Origin: Sthenelais limicola
Lineage: Eukaryota > Annelida > Polychaeta > Phyllodocida > Sigalionidae
Assembly: GCA_942159475.1 (NCBI GenBank)
Contig: OW804094.1
Span: 8,811,555 to 8,875,554 of the forward strand
Length of the DNA: 64,000 nucleotides
Direction of reading: 5' to 3'
Below are positions 29,651-40,254 of this stretch, one piece after another (position 1 is the first letter of the stretch; each line of letters opens with the position of its first letter). The position numbers and the translations under genes are program-made. The notes under the pieces are model-generated. The model was given only the letters and a program-made list of their open reading frames with translations. It had not been told where the DNA came from and made no database searches.

Positions 29651-30496
29651 TACATTGTTGGTGTTTAGCGATGGACCACATACTACGCTAAGCTCTCCAA
29701 ATATTCCCGTAATTTGCAATCCTTGATAAATAGCAAAAATGTTTTATGTGGTCAATAATAATCCTGAACCTTAATAGCTGAGAATGTATGCTTTAAACTC
29801 TCACATTTCTCTACCCCTTTATTCCACTTCAACCATCCCATCTCTATCTCCCCCTTATTGCCCCTCTTTCCATTTCCCTTCCCTTCGCTCTTTCTTTTCT
29901 CTGAGTTTGAGTTGTAAAAATCTTTACTCAATAGTCCAGTACTACAACGGATCTTTATTTAGTTGTAGCAGAATTACCCATATAGCACTGTTGTTTTTCT
30001 ATGACAGCGGTCGAAAACAACAATACACTTGTGTCAGAATTAGCAGTGTTAACAAATCCCCTATTGAATGACACTTTACTGCATTGAGTACGCATCTATA
30101 CTATTTACAACTTTTTACACAGCTTCAGGCCTGACTATTGTTTTATTTTCCTGGGTCCTTTTGAAATACTTAGCCCACCTTCAGGGGGTAGAGGGAAAGA
30201 GAGAGAAAGAGCGCGGAAGGCATGACATATTTCCTGTTGATATCTTCCACAGAGAAGATGGAGACTTTCTCTGACCTCCCCTTAGGATCCATGTAACATA
30301 TCCCTCAGTAAAGTTATCATTAGCTTATAACCTTTCAGTTTCTATTCCATAGCTGCTATGTTCTAGTGAAATGGATAGTGTAGGAGTAATATCAAGTTAT
30401 CGTGCAACTTTTTAAAACTTTATGGACTTTTAAATCAACACCAAAGATTTGTTCATAGGCGCTTGTAAACTAGTAAACAACTTTTGCCTAGTGAAA
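29651..30496. other. Unassigned spacer
   Basis: About 850 bp. Two plus-strand frames (29784-30071, 30068-30274) have low-complexity S/F/L-rich composition and no domain. A short GA-rich run lies near 30190-30215. Confidence 0.4.
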
Positions 30497-30812
30497 TATT
30501 TATTGTGTCAAGTGTTTTATTTACAAGATCTCTTTGTTGGAATGTTCTCATTTCACTTTAGATCGTATCAATCCATGTACCAACTTTCAGCACAGTGAAT
30601 TGAATATCTCCTTGCGCTTTAAATATCATACTATGGAGTGGATTTAGTTACTTTACTGGTAATCGCCACCCAGAAATATTGCTTTTTTCAAACATGAATA
30701 TAACAAATGAAATATAGGACTACTTTCGGCTTGATCTCAGCTTTTCAAATATGATAATATCTAAAAGTCCATTTTTTGCGACTTTGGACTCATTTTCCTG
30801 TAAGACATCACA
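30497..30812 (+). mobile_element. Family A MITE, left tip missing
   Basis: Picks up at GTCAAGTGTTTTATTTACAA and ends CATTTTCCTGTAAGACATCA plus CA. The next copy follows after TT. Confidence 0.85.
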
Positions 30813-30814
30813 TT

Positions 30815-31222
30815 TGTGATCCGTTTTAGGAAAATTAGACATGAGTCGCAAAATATGGACTTTGAGACATCACCATATTTGAAAAGAAGAGATCAAGGTG
30901 ATTCCTATGATAGTAAACAGTAGGATATCTTATATGTATTTCTATATTTTAAGTTTGATATTTTATTTTTGGAAAAAAAGTTTATAATGTTTCTGGGTGG
31001 GTAATTACCAGTGAAGTAACTTAATATACTCCATACAAAGGCCTTCAAAAGGCAAAGATATCTTCAATATAATGTCCTGAAATTTGTTACACAGATTAAT
31101 ATGACCATCAGCGCTAAACCCTCTAAAGATCAGAACATTTCAATAAAGAGAACTTGTGATAAAAACGCTTTGAAAAATATGAATTTTGCGACTTATGACT
31201 CATTTTCCTGGAACACATCACA
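30815..31222 (-). mobile_element. Family A MITE, full length, second of a dimer
   Basis: Starts TGTGATCCGTTTTAGGAAAA and ends TTTTCCTGGAACACATCACA. The GTGATCCGTTTTAGG start marks a subtype also seen at 34091, 48503 and 59251. Confidence 0.95.
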
Positions 31223-31239
31223 TTTGTGATTAAACATGG

Positions 31240-31617
31240 AGCAGAAAAGGACAATTCCATGGCATACTTCCTCCATACACAATCTAGACTCCATCCAATG
31301 TAATCTTCAAGTATGAGTACACTCATTTCATAGACAAATAAAAGATTGGCGATTAAACTCTGAACATAAAATAAAAGCTATTAAAAATTAAAGATCACTC
31401 ACATTATGGCTACTGAAGTATTTTTAAGGCTAGAAAAGGACAATTCCATGGCATACTTCCTTCAGACACATCCTAGACTAAATAAAATATGTTTAAGTAT
31501 GACTACACCCATCTCACAGACAGATAACAGATTGGTGATTAAGCTATGAACATAAAATAAAAGCTATTATAAATAAAAAGCACTCACATTATGGCTACTG
31601 AAGTAGTTTTAAGGCCA
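31240..31617 (+). repeat. 189-bp tandem duplication
   Basis: Units 31240-31430 and 31431-31617 share AGAAAAGGACAATTCCATGG, AACATAAAATAAAAGCTAT and CACATTATGGCTACTGAAG. Confidence 0.9.
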
Positions 31618-31974
31618 CAAACGTGCTCTTGCCAACCAGATTTGCAGATACCTGCAGTTTCAGCTCCTCTCTTCTAAAAGGGGATCCCCTTTCGGTTTCT
31701 GCGGCCTTTGATAAGAAGGAACGACCGGAAGCTCATTAAAGTTCCATTTTCTGGCTAATTTCTTTTTAAAATATTCCTATTCCCGCCAACCCGACAAACG
31801 CCAGACTGGAATAGTAACATCAGCTGCAGCCCAATTGTCTGGCTCAAAGGTTTAAACGTTATTGTTTGGGATTTAATTGAATTGTACAATTGAAATAGTT
31901 TCTTATAGAATGGTGCATTCGACTGCACTAAATCCATCAAAAGGAAATTATTCAAACGAGTAAAAGTAATTATT
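31618..31974. other. Unassigned spacer
   Basis: No repeat recognised. An 84-codon minus-strand frame (31755-32009) overlaps the next family A copy and shows no domain. Confidence 0.4.
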
Positions 31975-32394
31975 TGTGATGCGTTGCATGAAAATGAGTC
32001 ACACGTCACAACATTGGGTATTATTCAAAGTCATTTATTATTAAGATCTGTATGTAGGAATGTTTTAATTTTTTGGTTCTCTGTTCATTGCGGTCATCAC
32101 ATCAATACAGGTACCAAATTATAAGACAGTTTATTAAAAAAAATCAATGCATTCCTTAGGTCATCCTATCTATATCCTATATTTAGCTACTTTACTAGTA
32201 TATAAGCACCCAGAACTTTTACAAACATTATTTTTCAAACCTAGATATATCAAATTTAAAATATAGAATCACTTCTTAGATGTCCTTCATGTTTACTATC
32301 ATTCAAGTCCGTTTGATCTCATCTTTTGAAATATGATGATATCTCAAAATCCATTTCTTGCAACGTGTGACTCATTTCCCTGAAACACATCACA
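31975..32394 (+). mobile_element. Family A MITE, full length, TT flanks
   Basis: TGTGATGCGTTGCATGAAAA to CCCTGAAACACATCACA. TT lies on both sides. The terminal repeats are more diverged than in most copies. Confidence 0.9.
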
Positions 32395-32796
32395 TTTGGG
32401 TAATTTCTTTTCATGTTCTACATCCACATTAGCCAAATCTTTCATGGTTAGATTAATCCCTTAATATGTATTTTTAGCATTACATTCACATCTCTTGCAA
32501 GTGTGCTTATATAAGGGACGTATATGGAGGGAGAGCATGTGATCTTTTAATCAAAGCTGGTAGATTTATTTCTCTTGCGCTATACCAAAGTATACATGAC
32601 CTCAAATCTCTTTGCGGGACCGGTATCAGTCTACGATGCAGACAAGCCAAAGTAATTAAAACAGCCCACTCTTATACAAGGACTAATTATCTAGAATGAT
32701 GAAATCTCTAGAATAGTCATTTGATATTATTTCTATTATAGAATTCTACATAAAATACCAAAAGGGGTAGGCACAGACATTGCAATATCTCTGGAT
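32395..32796. other. Unassigned spacer
   Basis: Nothing recognised. Confidence 0.4.
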
Positions 32797-32827
32797 GGAC
32801 GAATTACTAGTAAAGTGGCTTTATATA
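32797..32827 (-). mobile_element. Family A scrap
   Basis: CAATATCTCTGGATGGACGA and ACTAGTAAAGTGGCTTTATA resemble the middle of a minus-oriented copy. It abuts a family B element. Confidence 0.5.
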
Positions 32828-33056
32828 GGTCAGAGTTTCTGAAAATTCACCCTAACCTATGTTCTCAAATAAGCCATATTTTAAGACAAGAATGAGCTTA
32901 AAAATGCAGTTTAACATGAAAAAACTGATACTTTACATCAGTGCGATACTAAATATACCAAGATATACATGGTATTCATAAAGTGTTCAGCCTAGTTTAG
33001 CAGGATTTCCTAAATGTGTAGAACTGCCAATTGTACATTTTCTGAAAATCTGACCC
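32828..33056 (-). mobile_element. Family B MITE
   Basis: Left end GGTCAGAGTTTCTGAAAAT (diverged), right end CTGAAAATCTGACCC. ATAT flanks the right side and TATA the left. Confidence 0.85.
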
Positions 33057-33115
33057 ATATACTCTATAGAATCAGCTACGAAATACATGCATATATTTAA
33101 TACATGGTCGTAATA

Positions 33116-33523
33116 TGTGATGTGTTCCAGGAAAATGAGTCATAAGTCGCAAAATTGATATTTTTCCAAGTGTTTTTTTCACAGGATCTCTTAATTGAAA
33201 TGTTCTGATTTTTAGAGGGTTAAACACTTAGAGTCATACATATCTATGTAACAAATTTCAGGACATTGTATTACATATACACTTGCGTTTTGAAGGCCTT
33301 CGTATGGAGTATATTTAGTTACTTTACTGGTAATTACACATCCAGAAACATTGCAAACTTTTTTTCAAAAATAAAAATATCAAATTTAAAATAATGAAAT
33401 ACATATTAGGTGTCCTAGTGTTTACTATCATTGGAACCAGCTTGATCTCCTCTTTTCAAATATGGTGATATAAAAAAATACATATTTTGCGACTTAGGAC
33501 TCATTTTCCTGAAACACATCACA
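33116..33523 (+). mobile_element. Family A MITE, first of a four-copy cluster
   Basis: Full length, TGTGATGTGTTCCAGGAAAA to CTGAAACACATCACA. Confidence 0.95.
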
Positions 33524-33526
33524 AAT

Positions 33527-33673
33527 GTGGTACATGTATTCATACAACATAACGTGGTGGATACCCCAAAAATGAGAACATGATGAGAAAGATGACATGG
33601 AATCTTGTGAATAAATCACTTTGAAAAATATCAATTTAGCGACTTGAGACCCATTCTCCTAGAACACATCACA
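33527..33673 (-). mobile_element. Family A MITE, right-third fragment
   Basis: GGTACATGTATTCATAC to CTCCTAGAACACATCACA; the left part is absent. Confidence 0.85.
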
Positions 33674-33680
33674 TATAATA

Positions 33681-34088
33681 TGATATATATTTTAGGACAA
33701 TGAGTCACTAGTCGCAAAATGGAGATTTTGAATATCATCATATTTGAAAAGATGAGACCAAGCCGATTCCAATGATAGTAAACAAGTAGAGCATAAAATA
33801 AATATTTTTATAGTTTAAGTTTGATATTGATATTTTTTTTTAAAACGTTTGCAATATTTCTGAATGGACATTTAACAGTGAAGTAGCTAAGTATACACTA
33901 TAAGATTATCAAATAAATACATGGATATATTTAATTGACTGTCTTGAAATTTGGTTAATCTATTCATGCTACAGACAGCGTTAACCATCGCAAAATGAAA
34001 GCATTTCCACAAGGACATCTTATGAATAAATCACTTTGAAAAATATCAATTTGACGACTTGCTACTCATTTTCCTGGAACACATCACA
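33681..34088 (-). mobile_element. Family A MITE, full length, left tip decayed
   Basis: Starts TGATATATATTTTAGGACAA and ends TTTTCCTGGAACACATCACA. 408 bp. Confidence 0.9.
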
Positions 34089-34090
34089 TT

Positions 34091-34502
34091 TGTGATCCGT
34101 TTTAGGAAAATGAGTCTTAAGTTGCAAAAAATGGATTTTGAGATATCACCATATATTTGAAAAGAGGAGATCAAGCTGATTCCAATGATAGTAAACACTA
34201 GGACACCTACTAAGTATTTCTATATTATAAGCTTGATATGTTTATTTTAAAAAAAAAAGTTTGCAATGTTTCTAGATGGGTAATTACCAGTAAAGTAACT
34301 AAATATACTCCATATGAAAGCCTTCAAAACGCAGGGATATATTTAATACAATTTCCTGACATTTGTGACATGGACTTATATGGCTATAACTGCTAAACCC
34401 TATAAAAATGAGAACATTTCAATAAGGAGATCTTGGTGAATAAATCACTTTGAAAAATATCAATTTAGCGACATGCGACTCATTTTCCTAGAACACATCA
34501 CA
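34091..34502 (-). mobile_element. Family A MITE, full length
   Basis: Begins TGTGATCCGTTTTAGGAAAA two bases (TT) after the previous copy. The left AP-1-like core is changed to ATGAGTCTT. Right end intact. Confidence 0.95.
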
Positions 34503-34708
34503 TATATCATAATGCTTTCAATAGCAATTAGGGCTAAGAGCTAGCACTTGTTTACTAGACTGACTATTGTGAATAGATTCATGACAATGACAAATGGACA
34601 AACTGAGATATGAACACACATGGGGTCTACACGAGAGCCTAATATGTTTTTCATGTTTGACGGCACACAACACTGCTTCCTGCAGGAGTCAAACCTCTCA
34701 GCCCTAAA

Positions 34709-35158
34709 GGCTGGGTTCCACTGGCCGGCTGCTGATCCCGCTACTCCTCCCACTGCTCCTCCCGCTACTCCTCCCACTGCTCCTCCCGCTACTCCTCCCT
34801 GCTTCTTCAATAGTCTATTGGTCCTGCTTCTTTAGAAGTTAACCGGAATGGGTGCTACTGGGGACGTTATTTCCACCACTACATCTACTGCTTGTCAGCA
34901 ACAGTTGATTTTTTTCATGGAAATGAACGCTTCAAGTAACAGGAGAGGTAACATAGAATGGTGCCAGTGCCCTGCTTCAGCTCCCCTACTTCCCATTACT
35001 TCAGCTACAAAGTAGCGGCCATTAAACATCAAACATGTTTGATAGAAGCGGGAGCACTCTATGCTTCGAAAATCTGCCAAAAGAAGCGGGAAGTAACATG
35101 GCTATAGTCAAGAAGCGGGAGTAGAAGTGGGAGAAGTAGCCGCCAGTGGAACCCAGCC
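34709..35158. mobile_element. Family E foldback, TSD CTAAA
   Basis: Left end GGCTGGGTTCCACTGGC and right end GCCAGTGGAACCCAGCC form the inverted repeat. CTAAA flanks both sides (34704-34708, 35159-35163). Near 34738-34800 a 24-bp unit (CCCGCTACTCCTCCCACTGC...) repeats about 2.5 times, giving proline/threonine frames that are not genes. Confidence 0.85.
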
Positions 35159-35234
35159 CTAAAGGTGCAGTCTCAGTTAACGTCGGTCATGAATATTTCC
35201 TACTTCTTGTTCCACCCATCTTATCTAATCTAAT

Positions 35235-35470
35235 GGGTCAGATTTTCAGAAAATCTACAATTCGCCTTCACCAATCCTATCAAATAACCCAAATTTAAGA
35301 CATAAATGAGCTTCAAAATGCAATTTAACATAACAGAACTGATACTCTAAATCAATGTGATACCAAATACACTCAAATATAACTGGTATTCATCATTTTC
35401 TCAGCCTAATTTAGCAGAATTTCCTAAATGTGTAAAGCTGCTAATTGTTCATTTTCTGAAAATCTTACCC
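35235..35470 (-). mobile_element. Family B MITE, TSD TAAT
   Basis: Flanked by TAAT on both sides (35231-35234, 35471-35474). Right tip TCTTACCC carries one change. Confidence 0.9.
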
Positions 35471-35507
35471 TAATGCCATTGGACTAACATTTTGGAGGAT
35501 TTTGTGT

Positions 35508-35935
35508 GCAGGAAGAATATGCCCATTTAATAGTTTGTTCATTTCTGTATGCGTTGTATAAAGAGATAGAATTAGCGCAATGTAAGTGCGTCTGTGATTG
35601 GTATATCTCCGTCATTGATGACGTCAGACCAATCAGAGATGAGCTTACTCAGCAGCGAGGCACATTGAGAAAAACTTGGCCGTCATGAACTGCTTCGGCT
35701 AGCGTATTACAAGCACAAGAATGACGATTTTCTATTATCTTAAAGTAAAGTCGTAGTATAAAGAAAGAATTGTACTTGAGGTTAAGAACTACTCCTGGGA
35801 TTCAGTGGCTCTTGTTTACACTTAATTTTGCATCCAACGGGCGACCTGCGGCCACTTTTTGCATACAAAATTAAGTGTAAACTCGAGCCATTGAATTGTA
35901 GTTCGAACCTCTCATTCAGTTCCATCTAAATATAG
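35508..35935 (+). repeat. Repeat D, copy 1, with 36-base hairpin arms
   Basis: Shares GAATATGC(C/T)CATTTAATAG, ACCAATCA, AAGAATGAC and TTGTACTTGAGGTTA-type blocks with the copy at 57513-58240. Arms 35800-35835 and 35861-35896 are inverted repeats (about five mismatches in 36), with GCGACCTGC in the loop. TGACGTCA (CRE) and CCAAT boxes lie near 35618-35635. A 60-codon frame (35506-35688) is open over the left part, but the other copy does not keep it open. Confidence 0.85.
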
Positions 35936-36133
35936 TCCCCATTTTATGGGTTGTCACAGAAATTCAAATTCTCGGGAATAACAACTTTTCAACAAAAGAT
36001 TTCTTGATTAACTGTGAGAGGCACTGCTGGGGAAGCTGTATGACTGCAGCTATTGAAGGCCAATTTACCAGCTGCCAACAAACCTTGTAGAAAAGTAGAA
36101 AAAGACTTCCACACAACCAGTCAGCTTGTATGT

Positions 36134-36369
36134 GCGTCAGATTGTCAGAAAATGTACAATTCACCTTCACCAATCTCCTCTAAAATACCCAAATTTCTGA
36201 CAAAAATAAAGTTCAAAATACAGTCCAACCTAACCAAACAGATAGCTAGAATATATGCAATGCTGAATATACTCAAATTTACCAAGTATTGGCCAATTTG
36301 CAGCCTGATTTAGTAGAGTTTACTAAATTTGTACAACTACCATTTGTACATTTTCTGAAAATCTGACCC
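36134..36369 (-). mobile_element. Family B MITE
   Basis: Ends GCGTCAGATTGTCAG and CTGAAAATCTGACCC. Subtype with CAACCTAACCAAACAGATAG. Confidence 0.85.
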
Positions 36370-36879
36370 ATTTAGAACAGGTTGTATGCACCACCCACAC
36401 ATCGGGTATCTCCGGTAGTCTCCGGTAGTTTCCGGTCACATATAATTAGGTGTGGAGGAAGCTCCTGTCACCTGCAGATGCTGTTTGTCTTCAGCAAGAA
36501 GAGGTCGAGGTATAGGTCCATAGGGCAGTGTCATCGCTGATATTGAAAAGCATTGTAAATAGATATATTGATAGATAAACGGTTTATTTTGTCGTATTAA
36601 CTTTTAGGATTTATCATGCCATGTCTCTAATTAGAAACATTTTGAAAATTGTACAATGTAATGTTTTACATGATTGTTACGTTAAGGAATAACTGTGTTG
36701 TTACTTGCCCCAAAACAATCCCATACCCATTAAACTCATTGTAATAAAGGCTGGGCGCATTAGAACACCCTGGACTTCTGGGAAATGTAACCCCAGTTGA
36801 AATAAAATCTTGAAAAAAATGAGCAAACATTTCTCACAAGACGCTCACTAATGTTATGCTATGCTATGCTATGCTGACC
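36370..36879. other. Unassigned spacer with TATGC repeat
   Basis: A (CTATG)n run of about five units lies at 36852-36876, directly before a family C start. No gene is seen. Confidence 0.45.
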
Positions 36880-37065
36880 AATAGGAGATTTGCATGAGCC
36901 ACTGCGCATGTCTGTTACAATGTATGCAGATCTATACAATTCAGGTCTGACATTAAAATATTTAGCAACGTTTTTATCGAAAATTGCAAGAATGCATTCA
37001 CCAATATGATAGCTCTTATAAATGATCTATGAAAACAAAATGCATGATGGGAAAGATGGGGTCTC
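36880..37065 (+). mobile_element. Family C element, left half
   Basis: CAATAGGAGATTTGCATGAG, GCCACTGCGCATGTCTGTTA and GCATGATGGGAAAGATG, then interrupted by a family A fragment. Confidence 0.8.
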
Positions 37066-37084
37066 ACTGATAATTTAATTTTTT

Positions 37085-37763
37085 AAAGAAAACAAATCCA
37101 ATATTTCTTGGGGTCAATAAACAGTAGAGTAACTAAATGTAGTCCATATCAGGACCTTCAAAACGAAAGGATATATGTGATGTGTTTCAGGAAAATGAGT
37201 CACAAGTCGCAAAATTGATATTCATCAAAATGTGTTTTTCACAAGATCACATTATTGGAATGTTCTACTTTGGGGGGGGGGGGGGGGGGGGGGTTATCAC
37301 TTATAGCTATATCAATCGATGTATCAGATTTCAGGACAATCTATGTAATATATCCTTTCGTTCTAAGGGTCCTCATATGGACTACATTTAGTTACTTTAC
37401 TGTTTATTGACCCCCAGAAATATTGGAAACTTTTTTTCAAAAACGAAAATATCAAACTTAAAATCTAGAAATACTTTTTATTAGATTATTAGACTGTTTA
37501 CTATCATTGGAATCGGCTTGATCTCATCTTTTCAAATACAATGCTATCTCAAAATCTATTTTTTGCGACTTATGACTCATTTTCCTGAAACACATCACAT
37601 ATGACAGAGATCGTCCTGGAACTTGATTACATCGATCGATATAAATATAAGTGATGAACTCCTCAAAAATCAGAACATTCTAATAATGTGATCTTGGGAA
37701 AAAAAACACTTTGAAAAATATCAAGTTTGCTACTTATTACTCATTTTCCTGAAACATATCAGT
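37085..37763 (-). mobile_element. Outer family A MITE split by a second copy
   Basis: Pieces 37085-37175 (GGGGTCAATAAACAGTAGAG, AACGAAAGGATATA) and 37602-37763 (ATCGTCCTGGAACTTG to CATTTTCCTGAAACATATCA) are contiguous in the family sequence and are interrupted only by 37176-37599. Confidence 0.9.
37176..37599 (+). mobile_element. Family A MITE, reference copy, nested, TSD TA
   Basis: Reference for family A (424 bp here). Left end TGTGATGTGTTTCAGGAAAA, then ATGAGTCACAAGTCGCAAAA; right end TTTTGCGACTTATGACTCAT, then TTTTCCTGAAACACATCACA: an inverted repeat of about 40 bp. Because the host is another copy of the same family, the target is known. TA is present once in intact copies and twice here (37174-37175, 37600-37601). 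No coding capacity, so non-autonomous. A 22-base G run (37272-37293) lies inside. TA duplication suggests the Tc1/mariner group, though some copies have TT flanks. Confidence 0.97.
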
Positions 37764-38715
37764 ACCTCTCGCAAATCATCCACTTATCGTTTAGCCTCTC
37801 AGGCCCACTGCAACGGTTGTTTCCAGGACCAATAGTTAGAGCATGTAAATGTATCACGTACAATACTGTGAACCCCAATGTGACCTGACCTCATGAATAT
37901 TCATATAAAGTTCTCATCAATCTCAATACAGATTACTGGATTTGGGGGTTTCTCCCTCTTGCCCACTGCATGCTCACAATTACAAATGATTTAGAGGTTC
38001 TATTCTACTTGCCTTCACCTCTCCCACCTCTCTCTTGAATGGAATGAGCGATAATTAAGTGAAACCACTGCATTGAGTGATTCTGACATCCACAGACATG
38101 CGCACTCTGTATAAGTGTTTGCTTGTTTCCCCCATTATCGCCCTAGATCTTGGTCTATCGGAGTACTAGTAAGTGACTCAGCACAAATGGAGTAACAGCC
38201 TTAGAGACTCATTCCATTTCTTAGGCCGAAGCCACATCTACTTGAACTGATATTGGTCTAAGTACTTTATAGCACTAGGGTCGCGAAGGCCTCATTCAAC
38301 CGCCATAAACCGCCAAACAAAGTCCCCTCGTTACTTCAAAAGCGACATCGGTCATGCCATTACCTAAGCTGTCCCAATAAATTCCTACTGTAACTGACTT
38401 TACCTCTCCCTGACCCTTCTCTCATTCGATTCCCATCGGATCGGTAATAACATTTTGCAGCACTCCAGATTCCCCAGCTGCCCTTCCTTCATTGGTTTGT
38501 CACTATCGTGAGATTGCTTGTCCTATATTCTACCACTTGCTGGTAACTTATTCCAGATTGGACTACTCGTCTGTGAGTACTTTATAGTAATTTAGTTTAT
38601 TCTTCATAGGAAGTTATGGTTATATGTGGTCAGAGGAGTTACTAGCAATGCCTCTGTTCTGCACAGTTTAAGCATAGTTAACTAGAACCATGAATAGCGA
38701 CATAATCCTATTTCA
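37764..38715. other. Unassigned spacer
   Basis: About 950 bp of the least repetitive sequence in the window. GTAACTTATTCCAG near 38560 could be a splice acceptor, but no convincing exon follows. Confidence 0.4.
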
Positions 38716-39020
38716 TTGAGTGAGTGAGTGAGTGACATTGGTTGCTTTACATCCTTATCAACACATCGAAGTTTATATCAAGGGTAGGAGAGCTGAGAGG
38801 GAGCTGAGAGGAAGGCATTTTATTATCACACCAAGGAAATAGAGATAGAGAAGAAGGTAGAGAGAGAGAGAGAATAAAGGGTCTAGTCCACTAAGCCAAT
38901 TCTCATGCGATTTTGCGCCACAGAGGACTCTTATGCACTGCATTCTGTGAGAATCGCATGAGAATCGGTTTAGTGGACTAGGCCCTTTAGAGACAGAAAG
39001 GAACTTCATGGTTGTCCAAC
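38716..39020 (-). repeat. Repeat H, copy 1 (carries a foldback insert)
   Basis: Starts with (GAGT)n, then ATTGGTTGCT, ATATCAAGGGT, GGGAGCTGAGAGG and a GAGA run, resuming at AGAGACAGAAAGG. Copy 2, inverted, is at 51183-51422 and lacks the foldback, so it gives the empty site. Confidence 0.8.
38877..38987. mobile_element. Foldback MITE, TSD TA
   Basis: Left arm AAGGGTCTAGTCCACTAAGC with AATTCTCATGCGATTTTG; right arm AATCGCATGAGAATCGG with TTAGTGGACTAGGCCCTT. TA on each side (38875-38876, 38988-38989). 111 bp, almost wholly self-complementary. Related ends at about 28440-28465 and 60119-60172. Confidence 0.85.
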
Positions 39021-39126
39021 GTTAATTTCCATTAAATTTGTATCATTCTTTCACCAAAATATCGGGAGAGGTATAATAAAAATAAAATTGACTGGGGGCG
39101 GTGTACGGGGTGGTTCTCTCCCTTAA

Positions 39127-39324
39127 GGGTGGTCTCCACTGGCTGCAGTAAGTTCTGCGGTAAGCCTTGCGATGGTGCTGTGATGGTGAGAAGTGGCGAG
39201 GTCCTGCGTACATGGCCAGTGATCCATGTAGGCAGGACCTCATCATCCCTCTTCACCTACAGTACCAGCACTACACCATCGCAAGGCTTACTGCAGAGCT
39301 TACCCCATCCAGTGGAGACCACCC
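39127..39324. mobile_element. Family E foldback
   Basis: Left end GGGTGGTCTCCACTGG, right end CCAGTGGAGACCACCC, with a longer internal fold (GTAAGCCTTGCGATGGTG against CACCATCGCAAGGCTTAC). Flanks TTAA and TTTA. The overlapping frames on both strands follow from the symmetry. Confidence 0.85.
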
Positions 39325-39922
39325 TTTAGGCTTCACAATTTCATTGGGTGCTATACACCTTTTTATTGGACCAACGAGTTTGGAACAGAAGAGTTTGAAC
39401 TCATGAGTCGGCAGAAAGATGTAACAAATTTCCCCATCTTATCTTGGAATCTGATGGCCCAGGCGGTCACCCCTTTCATCCGAGGTTGTTACTAAGTTCA
39501 TAAAGGGCCTTCAGTCTGCCCTCTCATTTTCCGTTTTGGAGGTGCAAGTGAAGTTTCTTTCATTATTGTTTAAATATTGCATAAATCTGATTTATAACTT
39601 GACAATCAGGTACAGAACATCTATAGCTCGGGACCTGTACATCTCATTTGTAATTCATTTGTTGACTAATTTTCAATCAGTTTTTTCCATTTGATCCTAT
39701 CACCCGATTTGATTTGAAGCACATAAAACATATCAATGTGTAGCCTACTGATTTCTCCATCCATAGGTCTCATGGTAATTCTTCAAATCAGATCGGAACA
39801 ATGTTTAATGTGGTGATATTTCCATTTCTCTGTATAAATTAATGAGTTGAAATTTGCCAGAACATATGGGTTTTATGGCGTTTTATGGCCTTTATGGCCC
39901 TTTCCCCGATTTTCTCCCCCAG
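39325..39922. other. Unassigned spacer
   Basis: No repeat recognised. The last about 40 bases become pyrimidine-rich (CCCTTTCCCCGATTTTCTCC) before the candidate exon. Confidence 0.4.
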
Positions 39923-40038
39923 GCACCTTACTGTGGTTCACAGCAGGATCAAACAAGCTCGGGTATAGCATCGGACATACTTCTAACTCTCTTAAATGTA
40001 CCCTCGTTGATTGGACCAAATCTATGGAAAATTGCAGT
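39923..40038 (+). CDS. Candidate coding exon (strand uncertain)
   Basis: Plus-strand model: a strong pyrimidine tract and CCCCCAG end at 39922, and a donor GTAAGA starts at 40039. The frame starting at 39923 is open throughout, with SSGIASDILLTLLNV and PSLIGPNLWKIA. Competing minus-strand model: an open frame over 39873-40127 with LPKDLIDDVKFPLGMSL and YPSLFDPAVNH, an acceptor TTTCCACACAG and a donor GTAAGG. Both look protein-like, only one can be right, and neither was recognised. Confidence 0.3.
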
Positions 40039-40254
40039 GTAAGAGACATACCCAGTGGAAACTTTACATCATCGATTAGATCTTTAGGCAAAGGTCTACC
40101 TGTGTGGAAATTAGATCTAAATGAGGACGTATAAGTGTAGACACAACGTCTGGCTCAAGGCCTCATACTGTCTGGTTTTATATCGCATATATGTCCCTCT
40201 AATTGTTCCACTAGATACTGTTACTAGCGGTGTAATGAAATTATAGAGCCGGCT
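40039..40254. other. Unassigned spacer
   Basis: Covered partly by the alternative minus-strand frame; otherwise nothing was seen. Confidence 0.35.

Noticed and set aside
34541..34835. Alanine/glycine/proline-rich frames near 34.7 kb
   Set aside because: They arise from a 24-bp tandem repeat in a foldback element.
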